A DNA stretch of 64,000 bases, taken from positions 62,001 through 126,000 of the forward strand of contig NZ_LT968776.1 in assembly GCF_900240975.1 (NCBI RefSeq). Reading direction: 5' to 3'. This DNA is from Mycobacterium sp. 4858 (GTDB lineage Bacteria; Actinomycetota; Actinomycetes; Mycobacteriales; Mycobacteriaceae). Shown here one piece after another: positions 1 to 8,669 of this stretch; position 1 is the first letter of the stretch; the number at the start of each line of letters is the position of its first letter. The position numbers and the translations under genes are program-made. Under the pieces are notes generated by a model. That model saw nothing but the letters and a program-made list of their open reading frames with translations, had not been told where the DNA came from and made no database searches.

Positions 1-342
1 TTGTTCGTCGTGGGTCGCGACGACGAGATGATCGTCTCCGGCGGCGAGAACGTCTACCCGATCGAGGTGGAGAAGACGCTGGCGGCCCACCCCGACGTGG
101 CCGAGGCCGCGGTGATCGGCGTCGACGACGAGCAGTACGGGCAGCGGCTGGCGGCATTCGTGGTGTTGAGCCCGGGCGCTTCCCTCGACAAGGAGGCCAC
201 ACCCGAGGCCCTCAAACAACACGTCCGGGAAAACCTGGCCAACTACAAGGTGCCCCGCGAGATCGCCGTGCTGGACGAACTCCCCCGCGGCAGCACCGGC
301 AAGATCCAGCGCAACGAACTGCAGTCGCGGGTCAAGGGCTGA
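1..342 (+). CDS. fadD12: Acyl-CoA synthetase (FadD12-like), C-terminal end only
   Basis: Only the last ~113 residues of a longer gene are in the window; the true start lies upstream, so the first codon (TTG, Leu) is not a start. The protein is the mobile C-terminal lid of an AMP-forming acyl-CoA ligase. It has the hinge stretch GRDDEMIVSGGENVYP and the terminal PRGSTGKIQR motif, whose lysine is the adenylation catalytic residue in this family. These enzymes activate fatty acids to acyl-CoA via acyl-AMP. The TGA shares its A with the ATG of the following lipO, so the two are almost certainly cotranscribed and translationally coupled, as in the H37Rv fadD12-lipO pair. The name rests on that context plus the sequence; another FadD cannot be excluded from the tail alone. 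Confidence 0.85.
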   Translation: MFVVGRDDEMIVSGGENVYPIEVEKTLAAHPDVAEAAVIGVDDEQYGQRLAAFVVLSPGASLDKEATPEALKQHVRENLANYKVPREIAVLDELPRGSTGKIQRNELQSRVKG

Positions 343-1628
343 TGCGCCGGTTGCCGCGCCGCCTGGTGCGTCCTTTGGTGCGCCCCCGCCCATTGGCGCG
401 GGCCGCGCTCGAACTGGCCAACGCCGCCAATGGATTACGGCCGCTGGCCCGCAAGGGCTACAGCACCGTGCTGGTCTTCTGGTTCGGCTGGCCGACGTCG
501 GAGGTGCCCGGCATCTACTTCTCCGTCTCGCTGCTGGACGCAGTGCGGCGCGCGCGGCTGGGCCACTTCGCGGGACGGCGCGGCAAGGCGGCGCTGGCCA
601 TGACCGCGGCGTCGTGGGCGATCCTGGGAGTGATCCGCTACCGCGGCATCACCACCCCGGGCCCGGTGCTGGAGGCGGGCCTGCGCGAGCAGCTCGGCCA
701 CGACTACGCCGAGGCGCTGAACGACCTGCCCCACGCCAAACCCACCCGCAGCGGGCGGCGCAGCCTGCCCCTGGGCAACACGGTGGCGCGCCGGCGCTAC
801 GTCGAGAAGACCAACGTGGTGTCCTACGGCCCGAACGGCCGCGCCAACCTCGCCGACATCTGGCGCCGCCGCGACCTGCCGCGCGACGCCAAGGCTCCCG
901 TGCTGCTCCAAGTGCCCGGGGGCGCCTGGATGATCGGGATGCGCCGGCCACAGGCCTACCCGCTGATGAGCCACCTGGCCGCCCGCGGGTGGGTGTGCGT
1001 GTCGATCGGTTACCGCGTCTCGCCCCGCCACACCTGGCCCGACCACATCGTCGACGTCAAGCGGGCGTTGGCGTGGGTCAAGGAGAACATCGCCGACTAC
1101 GGCGGTGACCCCGAATTCGTCGCCGTCACCGGCGGTTCCGCGGGCGGGCACCTGTGCGCGCTGGCGGCGCTGACCCCCAACGACCCGTCATTCCAGCCCG
1201 GATTCGAGGACGCCGACACGTCGGTGGCGGCCGCGGTCCCGATCTACGGCCGCTACGACTGGTTCTCCACCGAAGGCGAGGGTCGTCCCGAGTTCATCTC
1301 GCTGCTCGAAAAGTTCGTGGTGAAGCGGGGATTCAGCTCGCACCGCGACGTCTACATCGACGCCTCGCCGATCCGCCGGCTGCACGCCGACGCGCCCCCG
1401 TTCTTCGTCCTGCACGGCCGCGACGACTCCCTGATCCCCGTCGGCGAAGCCCAGGAGTTCATCGAGGAGCTGCGCGCGGTGTCTAAGTCCCCGGTCGCCT
1501 ACGCCGAATTGCCCAGCGCGCAACACGCTTTCGACATCTTCAGCTCGCCCCGTGCGCATCGGTCCGCGGAGGCCGTCGCGCGGTTCCTGTCCTGGGTGTA
1601 CGCGACAACCCCGCCCGATCGCGACTAG
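342..1628 (+). CDS. lipO: LipO-like alpha/beta-hydrolase (carboxylesterase family)
   Basis: A 428-residue protein with an alpha/beta-hydrolase fold in its C-terminal 280 residues. The nucleophile elbow GGSAGG, the acid-loop segment HGRDDSLIP and the terminal catalytic His in QHAFDIF are all present. The usual oxyanion-hole HGGG/HGGA is PGGAW here, as I recall for mycobacterial LipO, so the substrate pocket may differ from classical hormone-sensitive-lipase-type esterases. The first ~130 residues are Arg/Ala-rich and contain a hydrophobic patch (VLVFWFGW), compatible with membrane association. The start overlaps the stop of the preceding fadD by one base, giving a ligase-hydrolase operon that presumably acts on lipid esters and fatty acids. 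The last 15 codons lie in the first unit of a tandem duplication that continues beyond the stop. Confidence 0.88.
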   Translation: MRRLPRRLVRPLVRPRPLARAALELANAANGLRPLARKGYSTVLVFWFGWPTSEVPGIYFSVSLLDAVRRARLGHFAGRRGKAALAMTAASWAILGVIRYRGITTPGPVLEAGLREQLGHDYAEALNDLPHAKPTRSGRRSLPLGNTVARRRYVEKTNVVSYGPNGRANLADIWRRRDLPRDAKAPVLLQVPGGAWMIGMRRPQAYPLMSHLAARGWVCVSIGYRVSPRHTWPDHIVDVKRALAWVKENIADYGGDPEFVAVTGGSAGGHLCALAALTPNDPSFQPGFEDADTSVAAAVPIYGRYDWFSTEGEGRPEFISLLEKFVVKRGFSSHRDVYIDASPIRRLHADAPPFFVLHGRDDSLIPVGEAQEFIEELRAVSKSPVAYAELPSAQHAFDIFSSPRAHRSAEAVARFLSWVYATTPPDRD

Positions 1629-1720
1629 CGGGCCGCTCGTGCGCTCTCGCGCGGTTCCTGTCCTGGATCTACACGACGAACCCGCCCCGCCCGCGGCTAG
1701 CGGGCCGCTGGTGCGCTCTC
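1578..1720. repeat. Tandem duplication of the lipO 3' end (2 x ~71 bp)
   Basis: Unit 1 (1578-1648) holds the last lipO codons plus stop. Unit 2 (1649-1720) repeats it with about 85 % identity, beginning GCGCGGTTCCTGTCCTGG and ending GTGCGCTCTC in both. Read in the same frame, unit 2 still encodes a conservative variant of the lipO tail (SWIYTTNPP against SWVYATTPP). It therefore looks like the tail of a second lipO-like allele rather than a recent slippage event. It sits exactly at the left border of the block absent from the H37Rv locus. Confidence 0.85.
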
Positions 1721-1799
1721 GCAAATCCCTTGTGTCACTTTGGTTTCTGTGGTCACAACGTGGCGTTTTTTGTCGGTGGGTGTTTCTAGGGTTTGGGGT

Positions 1800-3164
1800 A
1801 TGGGTGGCAGTAGTCGTGAGGAGATCGTCGAGGTCATCGACGCGCTCGATAACGACGCGGACCGGTTGTGCGGGTTGTCTTTTGACGTGCTGACCACCCC
1901 GGAGCGGTTGGCTGCCCTGGAGCGGGTGGAGCAGGTGGCCCGCCAGCTGCGCGCGCCTCAGCACGCGTTGATCAACCAGCTCGGCGCCCAGGCCAGTCCC
2001 GAGGAGTTGGGTGGCTCGCTGCGCACCGGGCTGGCCGACCGGTTGCGCATCACCAAAGCCGAGGCCGGCCGGCGCATCGCCGAGGCCCGCGATCTGGGCG
2101 AGCGCTGCGCGTTGACCGGTGAGCCGTTGGCGCCGCGGTTGAGCGCGACCGCCGCCGCCCAGCGCCAGGGGCTGATCGGTGACGGACACGTCAACGTGAT
2201 CCGCGGATTCTTCGCCCAACTCCCGGCTGAGGTCGACGTGTTCACCCGCCAGGCCGCCGAGGCCGACCTGGCCGGCAAGGCCGCCGGCTACCGGCCCGAC
2301 GAGCTGGCCAAATACGCCCAGCGGATCCTGGATTGGCTACACCCCGACGGGGACTACAGCGACGCCGAGCGGGCCCGCAAACGCGGCATCACGTTGGGCA
2401 AGCAGGAATGCGACGGCATGTCACGGCTGACCGGGCTGATCACCCCGGAGCTGCGGGCCGCCATCGAAGCCATGCTGGCCAAACTCGCCGCCCCCGGAGT
2501 GTGCAACCCCGAGGATGAAACCCCGGTGGTCGACGAGACACCCGACGAAGACGCGGTGCGCCACGACACCCGCAGCCCCGCCCAACGCCACCACGACGCC
2601 TTCCTGGCCGCACTGCGCGGACTCCTAGCGTCGGGGGACCTGGGCTCCCACAACGGGCTGCCGGTGTCGATCGTGGTCACCACCACCTTGCAAGACCTCG
2701 AAGCCGCCGCCGGCAAGGCGCTGACCGCCGGCGGCACCCTGGTGCCCATGTCGGACGTGATCCGCTGGGCCGGCCACGCCCACCATTACCTGGCGATCTT
2801 CGACAAGAGCCGATCACTAGCGCTGTGGCACACCAAACGTCTCGCCTCCCCGGCGCAGCGAATCATGTTGTACGCCAAGGACCGTGGGTGTACCAAACCC
2901 GGCTGCGACGCGCCGGCCTACCACAGCCAGGTCCACCACGTCCGCGGATGGCAAGCCACCCGCCGCACCGACATCGACGACCTCACCCTGGCCTGCGGCC
3001 CCGACAACCGACTCGCCGAACAAGGCTGGACCACCCGCACCAACGCCCGCGGCGAAACCGAATGGCTCCCCCCACCCCACCTCGACCGCGGACAACCACG
3101 CACCAACAGCTACCACCACCCCGAACGACTCCTCGAAGACGGCGACGACGACGAACCCGGATGA
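1800..3164 (+). CDS. DUF222/HNH endonuclease-domain protein of the 13E12 repeat family
   Basis: A 454-residue protein. Residues ~1-300 form the alpha-helical DUF222 region typical of the mycobacterial REP13E12 family. The C-terminal ~90 residues carry an HNH-nuclease-type zinc module, CTKPGCDAP followed by the paired histidines of VHHVRGW and the LACGPDNR motif. I chose the ATG at 1800 (MGGSSREEI) over an in-frame upstream start at 1740 because family members begin near this point. Members are multicopy in mycobacteria, and copies serve as the attachment target of the phiRv1 prophage in M. tuberculosis. Their cellular role is unknown. No integrase or recombinase accompanies this copy. It stands alone between lipO and the steroid genes and may mark a past recombination site. 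Confidence 0.85.
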   Translation: MGGSSREEIVEVIDALDNDADRLCGLSFDVLTTPERLAALERVEQVARQLRAPQHALINQLGAQASPEELGGSLRTGLADRLRITKAEAGRRIAEARDLGERCALTGEPLAPRLSATAAAQRQGLIGDGHVNVIRGFFAQLPAEVDVFTRQAAEADLAGKAAGYRPDELAKYAQRILDWLHPDGDYSDAERARKRGITLGKQECDGMSRLTGLITPELRAAIEAMLAKLAAPGVCNPEDETPVVDETPDEDAVRHDTRSPAQRHHDAFLAALRGLLASGDLGSHNGLPVSIVVTTTLQDLEAAAGKALTAGGTLVPMSDVIRWAGHAHHYLAIFDKSRSLALWHTKRLASPAQRIMLYAKDRGCTKPGCDAPAYHSQVHHVRGWQATRRTDIDDLTLACGPDNRLAEQGWTTRTNARGETEWLPPPHLDRGQPRTNSYHHPERLLEDGDDDEPG

Positions 3165-3260
3165 CACAGCGATTGGCCTAGCAAGGCTTCACCACTAGGG
3201 CAATAAGTCACACGTCTAGGGGCTTTAGCCTGCATCCATGCCGCGGCGATGCGCGGAAAC

Positions 3261-3274
3261 TATAACGTGTTCTA
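3261..3274. promoter_or_regulatory. KstR operator in front of kshA
   Basis: TATAACGTGTTCTA matches the 14-bp KstR palindrome TNNAACNNGTTNNA at every fixed position. It lies 31 bases before the kshA start codon, and its first six bases (TATAAC) also resemble a -10 hexamer. Binding there would block RNA polymerase. KstR is the TetR-family repressor of mycobacterial cholesterol catabolism; its gene is not in this window. Confidence 0.85.
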
Positions 3275-3304
3275 GTTCGGCCGATGAGCTACTGGAGGCG
3301 TGGA

Positions 3305-4450
3305 GTGAGCATCGATACCGCTGGCGTCGGCGTCCGGGAGATTGACGTCGGAACGTTGCCGACCCGGTTTGCTCGCGGCTGGCACTGCCTAGGCGTGGTC
3401 AAGGACTTCCTGGACGGCAAGCCCCACGCGGTCAACATCTTCGGCACCAAGCTCGTCGTCTTCGCCGACACCGAACACAATCTGCACGTTCTCGACGCCT
3501 ACTGCCGGCACATGGGCGGGGACTTGTCGCAGGGAGTGGTCAAGGGCGATACCGTCGCGTGCCCGTTTCACGACTGGCGGTGGGGCGGCGACGGCAGGTG
3601 CAAAGAGGTGCCGTATGCCAAGCGCACTCCGCGAATGGCGCGCACGCGCTCCTGGCCCACCGAGGTGCACAACGGTCTGTTGTTCGTCTGGCACGACCAG
3701 GAGGGCAACCCGCCGTCACCGGAATTGCAGATTCCCGACATTCCCGAGGCCGCCAGTGACGAATGGACCGAATGGCGTTGGCGCAGTGAGCTCATCGAGG
3801 GTTCGAACTGCCGCGAGATCGTTGACAACATCGTCGACATGGCGCACTTCTTCTACATCCACTACGGCTTCCCGACGTACTTCAAAAACGTCTTCGAAGG
3901 CCATATCGCTTCGCAATACCTGCGCACCGCGGGCCGGCCCGATGTGCTGCTCGGCGGTTCGCACTACACCGGCGAACAGACACTGGATTCCGAGGCCTCC
4001 TACTTCGGCCCGTCGTTCATGATCAACTGGCTGCACAACAGCTACGGCGGCTACAAGGTGGAATCGATCCTCGTCAACTGCCACTACCCCGTCACGCAGA
4101 ACTCCTTCATGCTGCAGTGGGGCATTATCGTGAAAAAGCCCGAGGGCATGGACGACGCCGCCACCGAGAAGCTGTCCAAGGCATTCACCGAAGGCGTCAG
4201 CATGGGCTTCCTGCAGGACGTCGAGATCTGGAAGCGCAAGACCCGGATCGAAAACCCGTTGCTGGTCGAAGAGGACGGCCCGGTCTATCAGCTGCGCCGC
4301 TGGTATCAGCAGTTCTATGTCGACGCCGCCGACGTCACGCAGGAGATGACCGACCGCTTCGAGTACGAGGTCGACACCACCGCCGCGAACAAGTATTGGC
4401 ACACCGAGGTGGAAGAGAACCTGCGGCCTAAGGTTGCACAGCCCCAATAG
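3305..4450 (+). CDS. kshA: 3-ketosteroid 9-alpha-hydroxylase oxygenase (KshA paralogue)
   Basis: A 381-residue Rieske non-haem iron oxygenase. The Rieske cluster ligands are C67, H69, C86 and H89 (CRH and CPFH motifs). The mononuclear iron histidines are H181 and H186 in DMAHFFYIHYG. All are at the same residue numbers I remember for M. tuberculosis KshA, and the whole length aligns with it. KshA hydroxylates C9 of androstadienedione-type steroids or their CoA esters, leading to ring-B opening; it needs the reductase KshB, which is not encoded here. I chose the GTG at 3305 because GGAGG lies six bases upstream, and reject an in-frame ATG at 3284 that would sit upstream of that site. A KstR box overlaps the promoter. 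The gene converges on cyp125, nine bases away. It is probably an extra copy beside a chromosomal kshA elsewhere (inference). Confidence 0.92.
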   Translation: MSIDTAGVGVREIDVGTLPTRFARGWHCLGVVKDFLDGKPHAVNIFGTKLVVFADTEHNLHVLDAYCRHMGGDLSQGVVKGDTVACPFHDWRWGGDGRCKEVPYAKRTPRMARTRSWPTEVHNGLLFVWHDQEGNPPSPELQIPDIPEAASDEWTEWRWRSELIEGSNCREIVDNIVDMAHFFYIHYGFPTYFKNVFEGHIASQYLRTAGRPDVLLGGSHYTGEQTLDSEASYFGPSFMINWLHNSYGGYKVESILVNCHYPVTQNSFMLQWGIIVKKPEGMDDAATEKLSKAFTEGVSMGFLQDVEIWKRKTRIENPLLVEEDGPVYQLRRWYQQFYVDAADVTQEMTDRFEYEVDTTAANKYWHTEVEENLRPKVAQPQ

Positions 4451-4459
4451 TCGCGCCAT

Positions 4460-5710
4460 TCAGTGCGCGACGGGGCACCCGCCGGTGTAGTCGACCTGCC
4501 AGTGCTTGATGCCGTTGAGCCACCCCGACCGGATCCGCTGCGGTTTTGCGATGGGCGTGAGGTCGGGCATGTGGTCGGCGATGGCGTTGAACATGAGGTT
4601 GATCGTCAACTTGGCCAGGTTGGCGCCAATGCAGTAGTGCTCGCCGGTGCCGCCAAAACCGACGTGCGGGTTGGGGTTACGTAGGATGTCGAATCGGAAC
4701 GGATCGGTGAAGACGTCCTCGTCGAAGTTGGCCGAGCGGTAGAACATCAACACCCGCTGGCCCTTCTTGATCGGCACGCCCGACAGTTCGGTGTCCTCCT
4801 TGGCGGTCCGCTGGAATGCGGTCACCGGGGTGGCCCACCGGACGATCTCGTCCGCCGCGGTCTCCGGGCGTTCCTTCTTGTACAGCTCCCACTGGTCGGG
4901 GAAGTCGCAGAAGGCCATCATGCCCTGGGTGATCGAATTGCGCGTGGTCTCGTTGCCGGCGACCGCCAGCATCATCACGAAGAACCCGAACTCGTCGTCG
5001 GAGAGCTTCTCGCCGTCGATATCCGCCTGCAGCAACGTGGAAACGATGTCGTCGCCGGGATTTTCGTTCTTGATCTCGGCCATCTTCATCGCGTAGGCCA
5101 GCACCTCCGCCGAGGACACCTTGGGATCGACGTGCGCGTACTCCGGGTCCTGGGCGCCGGTCATCTCGTTGGACCAACGGAAGAGCTTGCCGCGGTCCTC
5201 TTGCGGCACGCCGAGTAGCCCGGCGATGGCCTGCAGCGGCAGTTCGCACGCCACCTGCTCGACGAAATCCCCGGAGGCTCCGGCGGCAGCGGCCTTGGCG
5301 ATGGCCTGGGCCCGCTCGTTGAGCTCGTCACGCAGCCGGCCGATCGCGCGCGGCGTGAACCCGCGGGAGATGATCCTGCGCAGCCGAGTGTGGTGCGGGG
5401 GGTCCATGTTGAGCAGGACGAGCCGCTGCAAGTCGATGTCCTCGCGGCTCATGTCGTCGGCGAAGCGCGGGATGGCGCCGTTGAGCCAGCTGGAGAAGAC
5501 GTCGTTGCGCAGCGAGACCTCTTTCACGTCCTTGTGTTTCGTCACCACCCAGAAGCCGCCGTCGTTGAAGCCGCCCTTGCCGATGGGCTGGTCACACCAC
5601 CAGATGGGTGCGTTGCGGCGGAGTTCCGCGAGCTCCTCGACGGGCAGTCGCTCTGCGTAGATGTCCGGGTCGGTCGGGTCGAATCCGGGGGGAAGATGTG
5701 GGCAGGTCAT
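4460..5710 (-). CDS. cyp125: Cytochrome P450 CYP125 family, steroid C26/C27 monooxygenase paralogue
   Basis: A 416-residue P450. It has the haem-binding loop FGGTGEHYCIG (ligand Cys about residue 360), the I-helix AGNETTRN oxygen-activation motif, and an ExxR pair in DEIVRW. It aligns over nearly its whole length with CYP125A1, the enzyme that oxidises the cholesterol side-chain terminus to start side-chain degradation. It lacks the ~17-residue N-terminal extension of the M. tuberculosis protein. The ATG is preceded by AGAGGAG at normal spacing. It is the second gene of a two-gene unit with hsaA (34-base gap) and shares that gene's KstR-controlled promoter. Ferredoxin and ferredoxin reductase partners must be supplied from elsewhere. 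Whether it still takes cholestenone or a different sterol is not visible from sequence. Confidence 0.92.
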   Translation of the reverse strand: MTCPHLPPGFDPTDPDIYAERLPVEELAELRRNAPIWWCDQPIGKGGFNDGGFWVVTKHKDVKEVSLRNDVFSSWLNGAIPRFADDMSREDIDLQRLVLLNMDPPHHTRLRRIISRGFTPRAIGRLRDELNERAQAIAKAAAAGASGDFVEQVACELPLQAIAGLLGVPQEDRGKLFRWSNEMTGAQDPEYAHVDPKVSSAEVLAYAMKMAEIKNENPGDDIVSTLLQADIDGEKLSDDEFGFFVMMLAVAGNETTRNSITQGMMAFCDFPDQWELYKKERPETAADEIVRWATPVTAFQRTAKEDTELSGVPIKKGQRVLMFYRSANFDEDVFTDPFRFDILRNPNPHVGFGGTGEHYCIGANLAKLTINLMFNAIADHMPDLTPIAKPQRIRSGWLNGIKHWQVDYTGGCPVAH

Positions 5711-5744
5711 CGGTGGCTCCTCTGCGAGTCAGACCAGCGTTGAG

Positions 5745-6929
5745 TTAGACCATCGTGTCGGCGGGTGGCAGCCCGAATTCGTGGTTGCCGAAGATCAGGT
5801 AGGCCCGCTCGGGATCGTTGGCGGCGTGCACCCGGCCGGCGTGCGCGTCACGCCAAAACCGTTGAATCGGAGCGCTATTGGCCAACGCGGTGGCGCCCGA
5901 GGCGTCGAACAGCCGGTCGATCGAGGCGACCGCGCGAGCGGTGGCGCGCACCTGGTCGCGACGGGCCCGGGCCCGCAGCTCGAACGGGACCTCCCGGCCC
6001 GCCATCAGACACGCGTACTCGTCGCCGACGTTGCCCATCAACTGCCGCCACGCGGCGTCGATATCGCTGGCCGCCTCGGCGATACGGACCTTGGCGAAGG
6101 GGTCGTCTTTGGACTTCTCCCCCGCGAACGCCGCGCGCACCCGCTTGCCTTGATGCTCGACATGGGATTCATAGGCGCCGTATGCCATGCCGACGATGGG
6201 TGCAGTGATCGTGGTGGGATGCATGGTGCCCCATGGCATCTGGTAGACCGGGGCGGTGTTGGTCACCAAACCGCCGGCGGTGTGGTCGTTCATCGCCTTG
6301 TAGGACAGGAACCGGTGCCGGGGCACGAACACGTCCCTGATGACCAGGGTGTTGCTGCCGGTGCCCTTCAGGCCGACGACATGCCAGACGTCGTCGATGC
6401 GGTAATCGCTTTTGGGGATCAGGAAGCTGCCGAAGTCGACCGGCTGGCCGTCCTTGATCACCGGGCCACCGACGAAGGTCCACGTGGCATGGTCGCAACC
6501 CGACGACCAGTTCCACGAGCCATTGACCAGATAACCACCGTCGACCACCTGGCCCGCACCCATGGGGGCATATGAGGAGGAGATGCGCACGTTGGCGTCC
6601 TCGCCCCATACGTCGTGCTGGGCCTGCTGGTCGAACTGTGCCGCATGCCAGTTGTGCACGCCCAGAATCGACGCCACCCACCCGGTCGACCCGCACGCAC
6701 TGGCCAGGCGCCGGACGGCCTCGAAGAACACCGTCGGATCACACTGCATCCCGCCCCACTGCCCCGGTTGTAGCAGACGAAAGAAACCGATTTCCTGCAG
6801 TTCGCTGACGGTGGCGTCCGGCAGCCGCCGCAGCTCCTCGGTCTCCTGCGCCCGCTGCCGCAGCTTGGGCAGCAAGTCGTCGATGGCGGCCAGAACGGAC
6901 TGGGCATCGACTTCTTGAATGGTCGTCAC
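5745..6929 (-). CDS. hsaA: HsaA-type flavin-dependent steroid monooxygenase, oxygenase component
   Basis: A 394-residue acyl-CoA dehydrogenase-fold monooxygenase, colinear with M. tuberculosis HsaA. Landmarks are the near-identical SSSYAPMGAG, NGSWNWSSGCDHA, HRFLSYKAMNDH and C-terminal GNHEFGLPP segments. HsaA hydroxylates 3-HSA, the phenol released after ring-B cleavage, to the catechol 3,4-DHSA, using reduced FMN from HsaB; no hsaB is in this cluster. I chose the GTG at 6929 because GGAGGT lies five to six bases upstream. A GTG at 6941 is in frame but sits upstream of that ribosome-binding site. It is the promoter-proximal gene of hsaA-cyp125. Placing a late ring-degradation enzyme beside an early side-chain P450 and KshA suggests a compact accessory steroid module rather than one step duplicated by chance. 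Confidence 0.92.
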   Translation of the reverse strand: MTTIQEVDAQSVLAAIDDLLPKLRQRAQETEELRRLPDATVSELQEIGFFRLLQPGQWGGMQCDPTVFFEAVRRLASACGSTGWVASILGVHNWHAAQFDQQAQHDVWGEDANVRISSSYAPMGAGQVVDGGYLVNGSWNWSSGCDHATWTFVGGPVIKDGQPVDFGSFLIPKSDYRIDDVWHVVGLKGTGSNTLVIRDVFVPRHRFLSYKAMNDHTAGGLVTNTAPVYQMPWGTMHPTTITAPIVGMAYGAYESHVEHQGKRVRAAFAGEKSKDDPFAKVRIAEAASDIDAAWRQLMGNVGDEYACLMAGREVPFELRARARRDQVRATARAVASIDRLFDASGATALANSAPIQRFWRDAHAGRVHAANDPERAYLIFGNHEFGLPPADTMV

Positions 6930-6964
6930 TGCTACCTCCACCCGTGCGGACTTAGTCAGAGGAC

Positions 6965-6978
6965 TAGAGCACGTTGCG
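6965..6978. promoter_or_regulatory. Degenerate second KstR-like box
   Basis: TAGAGCACGTTGCG agrees with six of the eight fixed positions of TNNAACNNGTTNNA and lies 36 bases before the hsaA start. It may be a weak auxiliary site for the perfect box 55 bases further upstream, or a chance match. Confidence 0.35.
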
Positions 6979-7032
6979 ATGTTGATCGAGTATTTTGTTG
7001 TTTTCGCTGTACAGGCGCATTAATAGCCGTTC

Positions 7033-7046
7033 TGCAACTTGTTCTA
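7033..7046. promoter_or_regulatory. KstR operator in front of hsaA-cyp125
   Basis: TGCAACTTGTTCTA matches the KstR consensus TNNAACNNGTTNNA at all fixed positions. It lies about 104 bases upstream of the hsaA start codon in an AT-rich stretch with TATTAAT nearby. With the box at 3261 it brackets the kshA / cyp125-hsaA block, so all three genes should be derepressed together during steroid uptake. Confidence 0.82.
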
Positions 7047-7227
7047 ATTATGGCCGCACGCCGGGTCGCGGATAGGGCATAAAGTCCCACAGCTGTTCCG
7101 CGCGCAGGGATGAGGAGCGCGCGCAGACCTTGGCAGAGAACGCTGACGGCGGCGACCCGAGGGCACTCCCCAGCTCGGCGGCGACCCGACTTCGCCCGGC
7201 TACGCCGCGCTCGCGATCGCCGCTAGC

Positions 7228-8616
7228 TCACTCCCGCGTGGCCGCCTTCTCGAGCTCGGTGAGCGCCGGCTCGATCCGGTCCGCCATGTCGTCGATGTCG
7301 TTGGCCACCTCGGGCGTCGTCACGAAACCGAAGTCCAGGTAGTCGGTGTAGGAGAAGCAGGTGATGTTCAGGGCGACGTCCATGACCGGCGGACCGAGCG
7401 GCACCAGCGAATCCAGCTTGGCGCCGGCCATGTACAACGGGAACGGCGGGCCCGGCACATTCGAGACAACCAGGTTGATAGGCGCCAGGTTTCGCGACAG
7501 CCCGCTGGCGGTGTAGGCCCGCGCGGCCAACTGCAGCAACCCCGGCGGCGTGGTCTCGGTCAGGCCCATGATCTGGTGCGCCGACAACGCCTTGGCCATC
7601 AGCTTGGCGTTCTGGGTGCTTTCGTGGATGGCCCGCAGCCGCTCGGCGGGGTCGTCGACGTCGGTGGCCAGCGACACGGTCATCGAGCTCACCTTGTTGC
7701 CGACGTCATCCTTGTCGTCGTCGGTGCGGGTCGAGACGGGGATCTGGGCGATGAGCGGTTTGGCGGGCAGCTCACCACGCTTCTGCAAGTACTCCCGGGC
7801 GGCGCCGGCCACCAGCGCCAGCACGACGTCGTTCAGCTTGACACCGTAGGCGTCCTTGACGGCCTTGGCCCGGGCCAGCTCGACACGGCAGCCGGTGATC
7901 CGCCGGTGCGGGGACACGGGCGCGTTGAACCGGGTCTTGGGGGCTTCGAAATACCGTGGGGGCCGGCCGCTCACGCCCAGCGCGGCGATCTGCTGGCGCA
8001 CGGTTTGCTCCACGAGCCTGGCGATGCGGAAGGGCGTCTTGACTCCGACGTTGATGAGCGCGCCCACCGCCCGCCGTTCGATGCCCGGAATCCGTGAGCC
8101 CACCAGCGAACCGACTGTTTCCCGTTGCGGCGGGCGCGGTTCCGGCGTGACGTCCAACAGGATCTCCCCCAGGCCGGCGCCGGAGACGCCGTCGACGATG
8201 GCGTGGTGCATCTTGGTCAGCGACGCGACCCGGCCGCCCTCCACGCCCTCGATCACCCACATCTCCCACAACGGCCGGGCACGGTCCAGCTTGTAGGACA
8301 TCAGCCGGCCCACCAATTCCTCCAGCTCGCGGCGGCCGCCGGGCGCCGGCACGGCGATGTGCCGGATGTGGAAGTCGATGTCCAACTCCTCGTCTTCGAC
8401 GAACCACGGCCGGTCCAGCCCGAGCGGCGCACCGGTGACCCGCCACCGCAGCTGCGGCAGCTCGGGCAGCCGCTCGACGATCAACTCGCGGAGCCGCTGG
8501 AAGCTGTACTCCGGCGAATCCTTCGGGTCGCAAATCGCCAGTGCGCCCACATGCATGTGCCAGCCCGCGGTCTCGGCCGACCAAAACGCCGCATCAACGC
8601 TCGAAAGCCGCTTCAT
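7228..8616 (-). CDS. Wax ester synthase/diacylglycerol acyltransferase family protein (Rv1425-like)
   Basis: A 462-residue WS/DGAT-family protein. The condensing motif HHAIVDG is at residues 137-143, and the second family block [10 protein letters not shown] is near residue 395. This family transfers acyl groups from acyl-CoA to diacylglycerol or fatty alcohols, making the storage lipids of mycobacteria. I took the ATG at 8616 ([11 protein letters not shown]) because it matches the family N-terminus; an upstream in-frame start at 8640 would add eight poorly conserved residues. It faces lipO across the inserted block, as Rv1425 faces lipO directly in H37Rv. The small gene that follows Rv1425 in H37Rv (Rv1424c) is missing: only 53 bases separate this gene from whiA. 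Confidence 0.9.
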   Translation of the reverse strand: MKRLSSVDAAFWSAETAGWHMHVGALAICDPKDSPEYSFQRLRELIVERLPELPQLRWRVTGAPLGLDRPWFVEDEELDIDFHIRHIAVPAPGGRRELEELVGRLMSYKLDRARPLWEMWVIEGVEGGRVASLTKMHHAIVDGVSGAGLGEILLDVTPEPRPPQRETVGSLVGSRIPGIERRAVGALINVGVKTPFRIARLVEQTVRQQIAALGVSGRPPRYFEAPKTRFNAPVSPHRRITGCRVELARAKAVKDAYGVKLNDVVLALVAGAAREYLQKRGELPAKPLIAQIPVSTRTDDDKDDVGNKVSSMTVSLATDVDDPAERLRAIHESTQNAKLMAKALSAHQIMGLTETTPPGLLQLAARAYTASGLSRNLAPINLVVSNVPGPPFPLYMAGAKLDSLVPLGPPVMDVALNITCFSYTDYLDFGFVTTPEVANDIDDMADRIEPALTELEKAATRE

Positions 8617-8669
8617 CACCCGACCGTAGCCCCCACCCACCCGTCGCGAACAGCGATTGACGCTACCGG

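Larger units (their letters stand above)
6930..7227. other. Intergenic region upstream of hsaA (298 bp)
   Basis: This stretch has no credible gene. It contains the hsaA leader with its ribosome-binding site, one perfect and one degenerate KstR box, an AT-rich segment (6985-7050) that would hold the hsaA promoter, and an isolated imperfect palindrome GGGCATAAAGTCCC at 7075-7088. The right half (7090-7227) is ordinary GC-rich spacer leading to the stop of the convergent-side acyltransferase gene. Confidence 0.6.

Noticed and set aside
1800..3164. 13E12-family gene as evidence of a resident prophage
   Set aside because: Although such genes are prophage targets, no integrase, capsid or att duplication is visible around it.
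7075..7088. DosR-box-like palindrome GGGCATAAAGTCCC
   Set aside because: It has 12 of 14 core positions, but the two inner GGGAC bases are swapped and the flanking TTS/SAA bases are absent, so it is probably chance.
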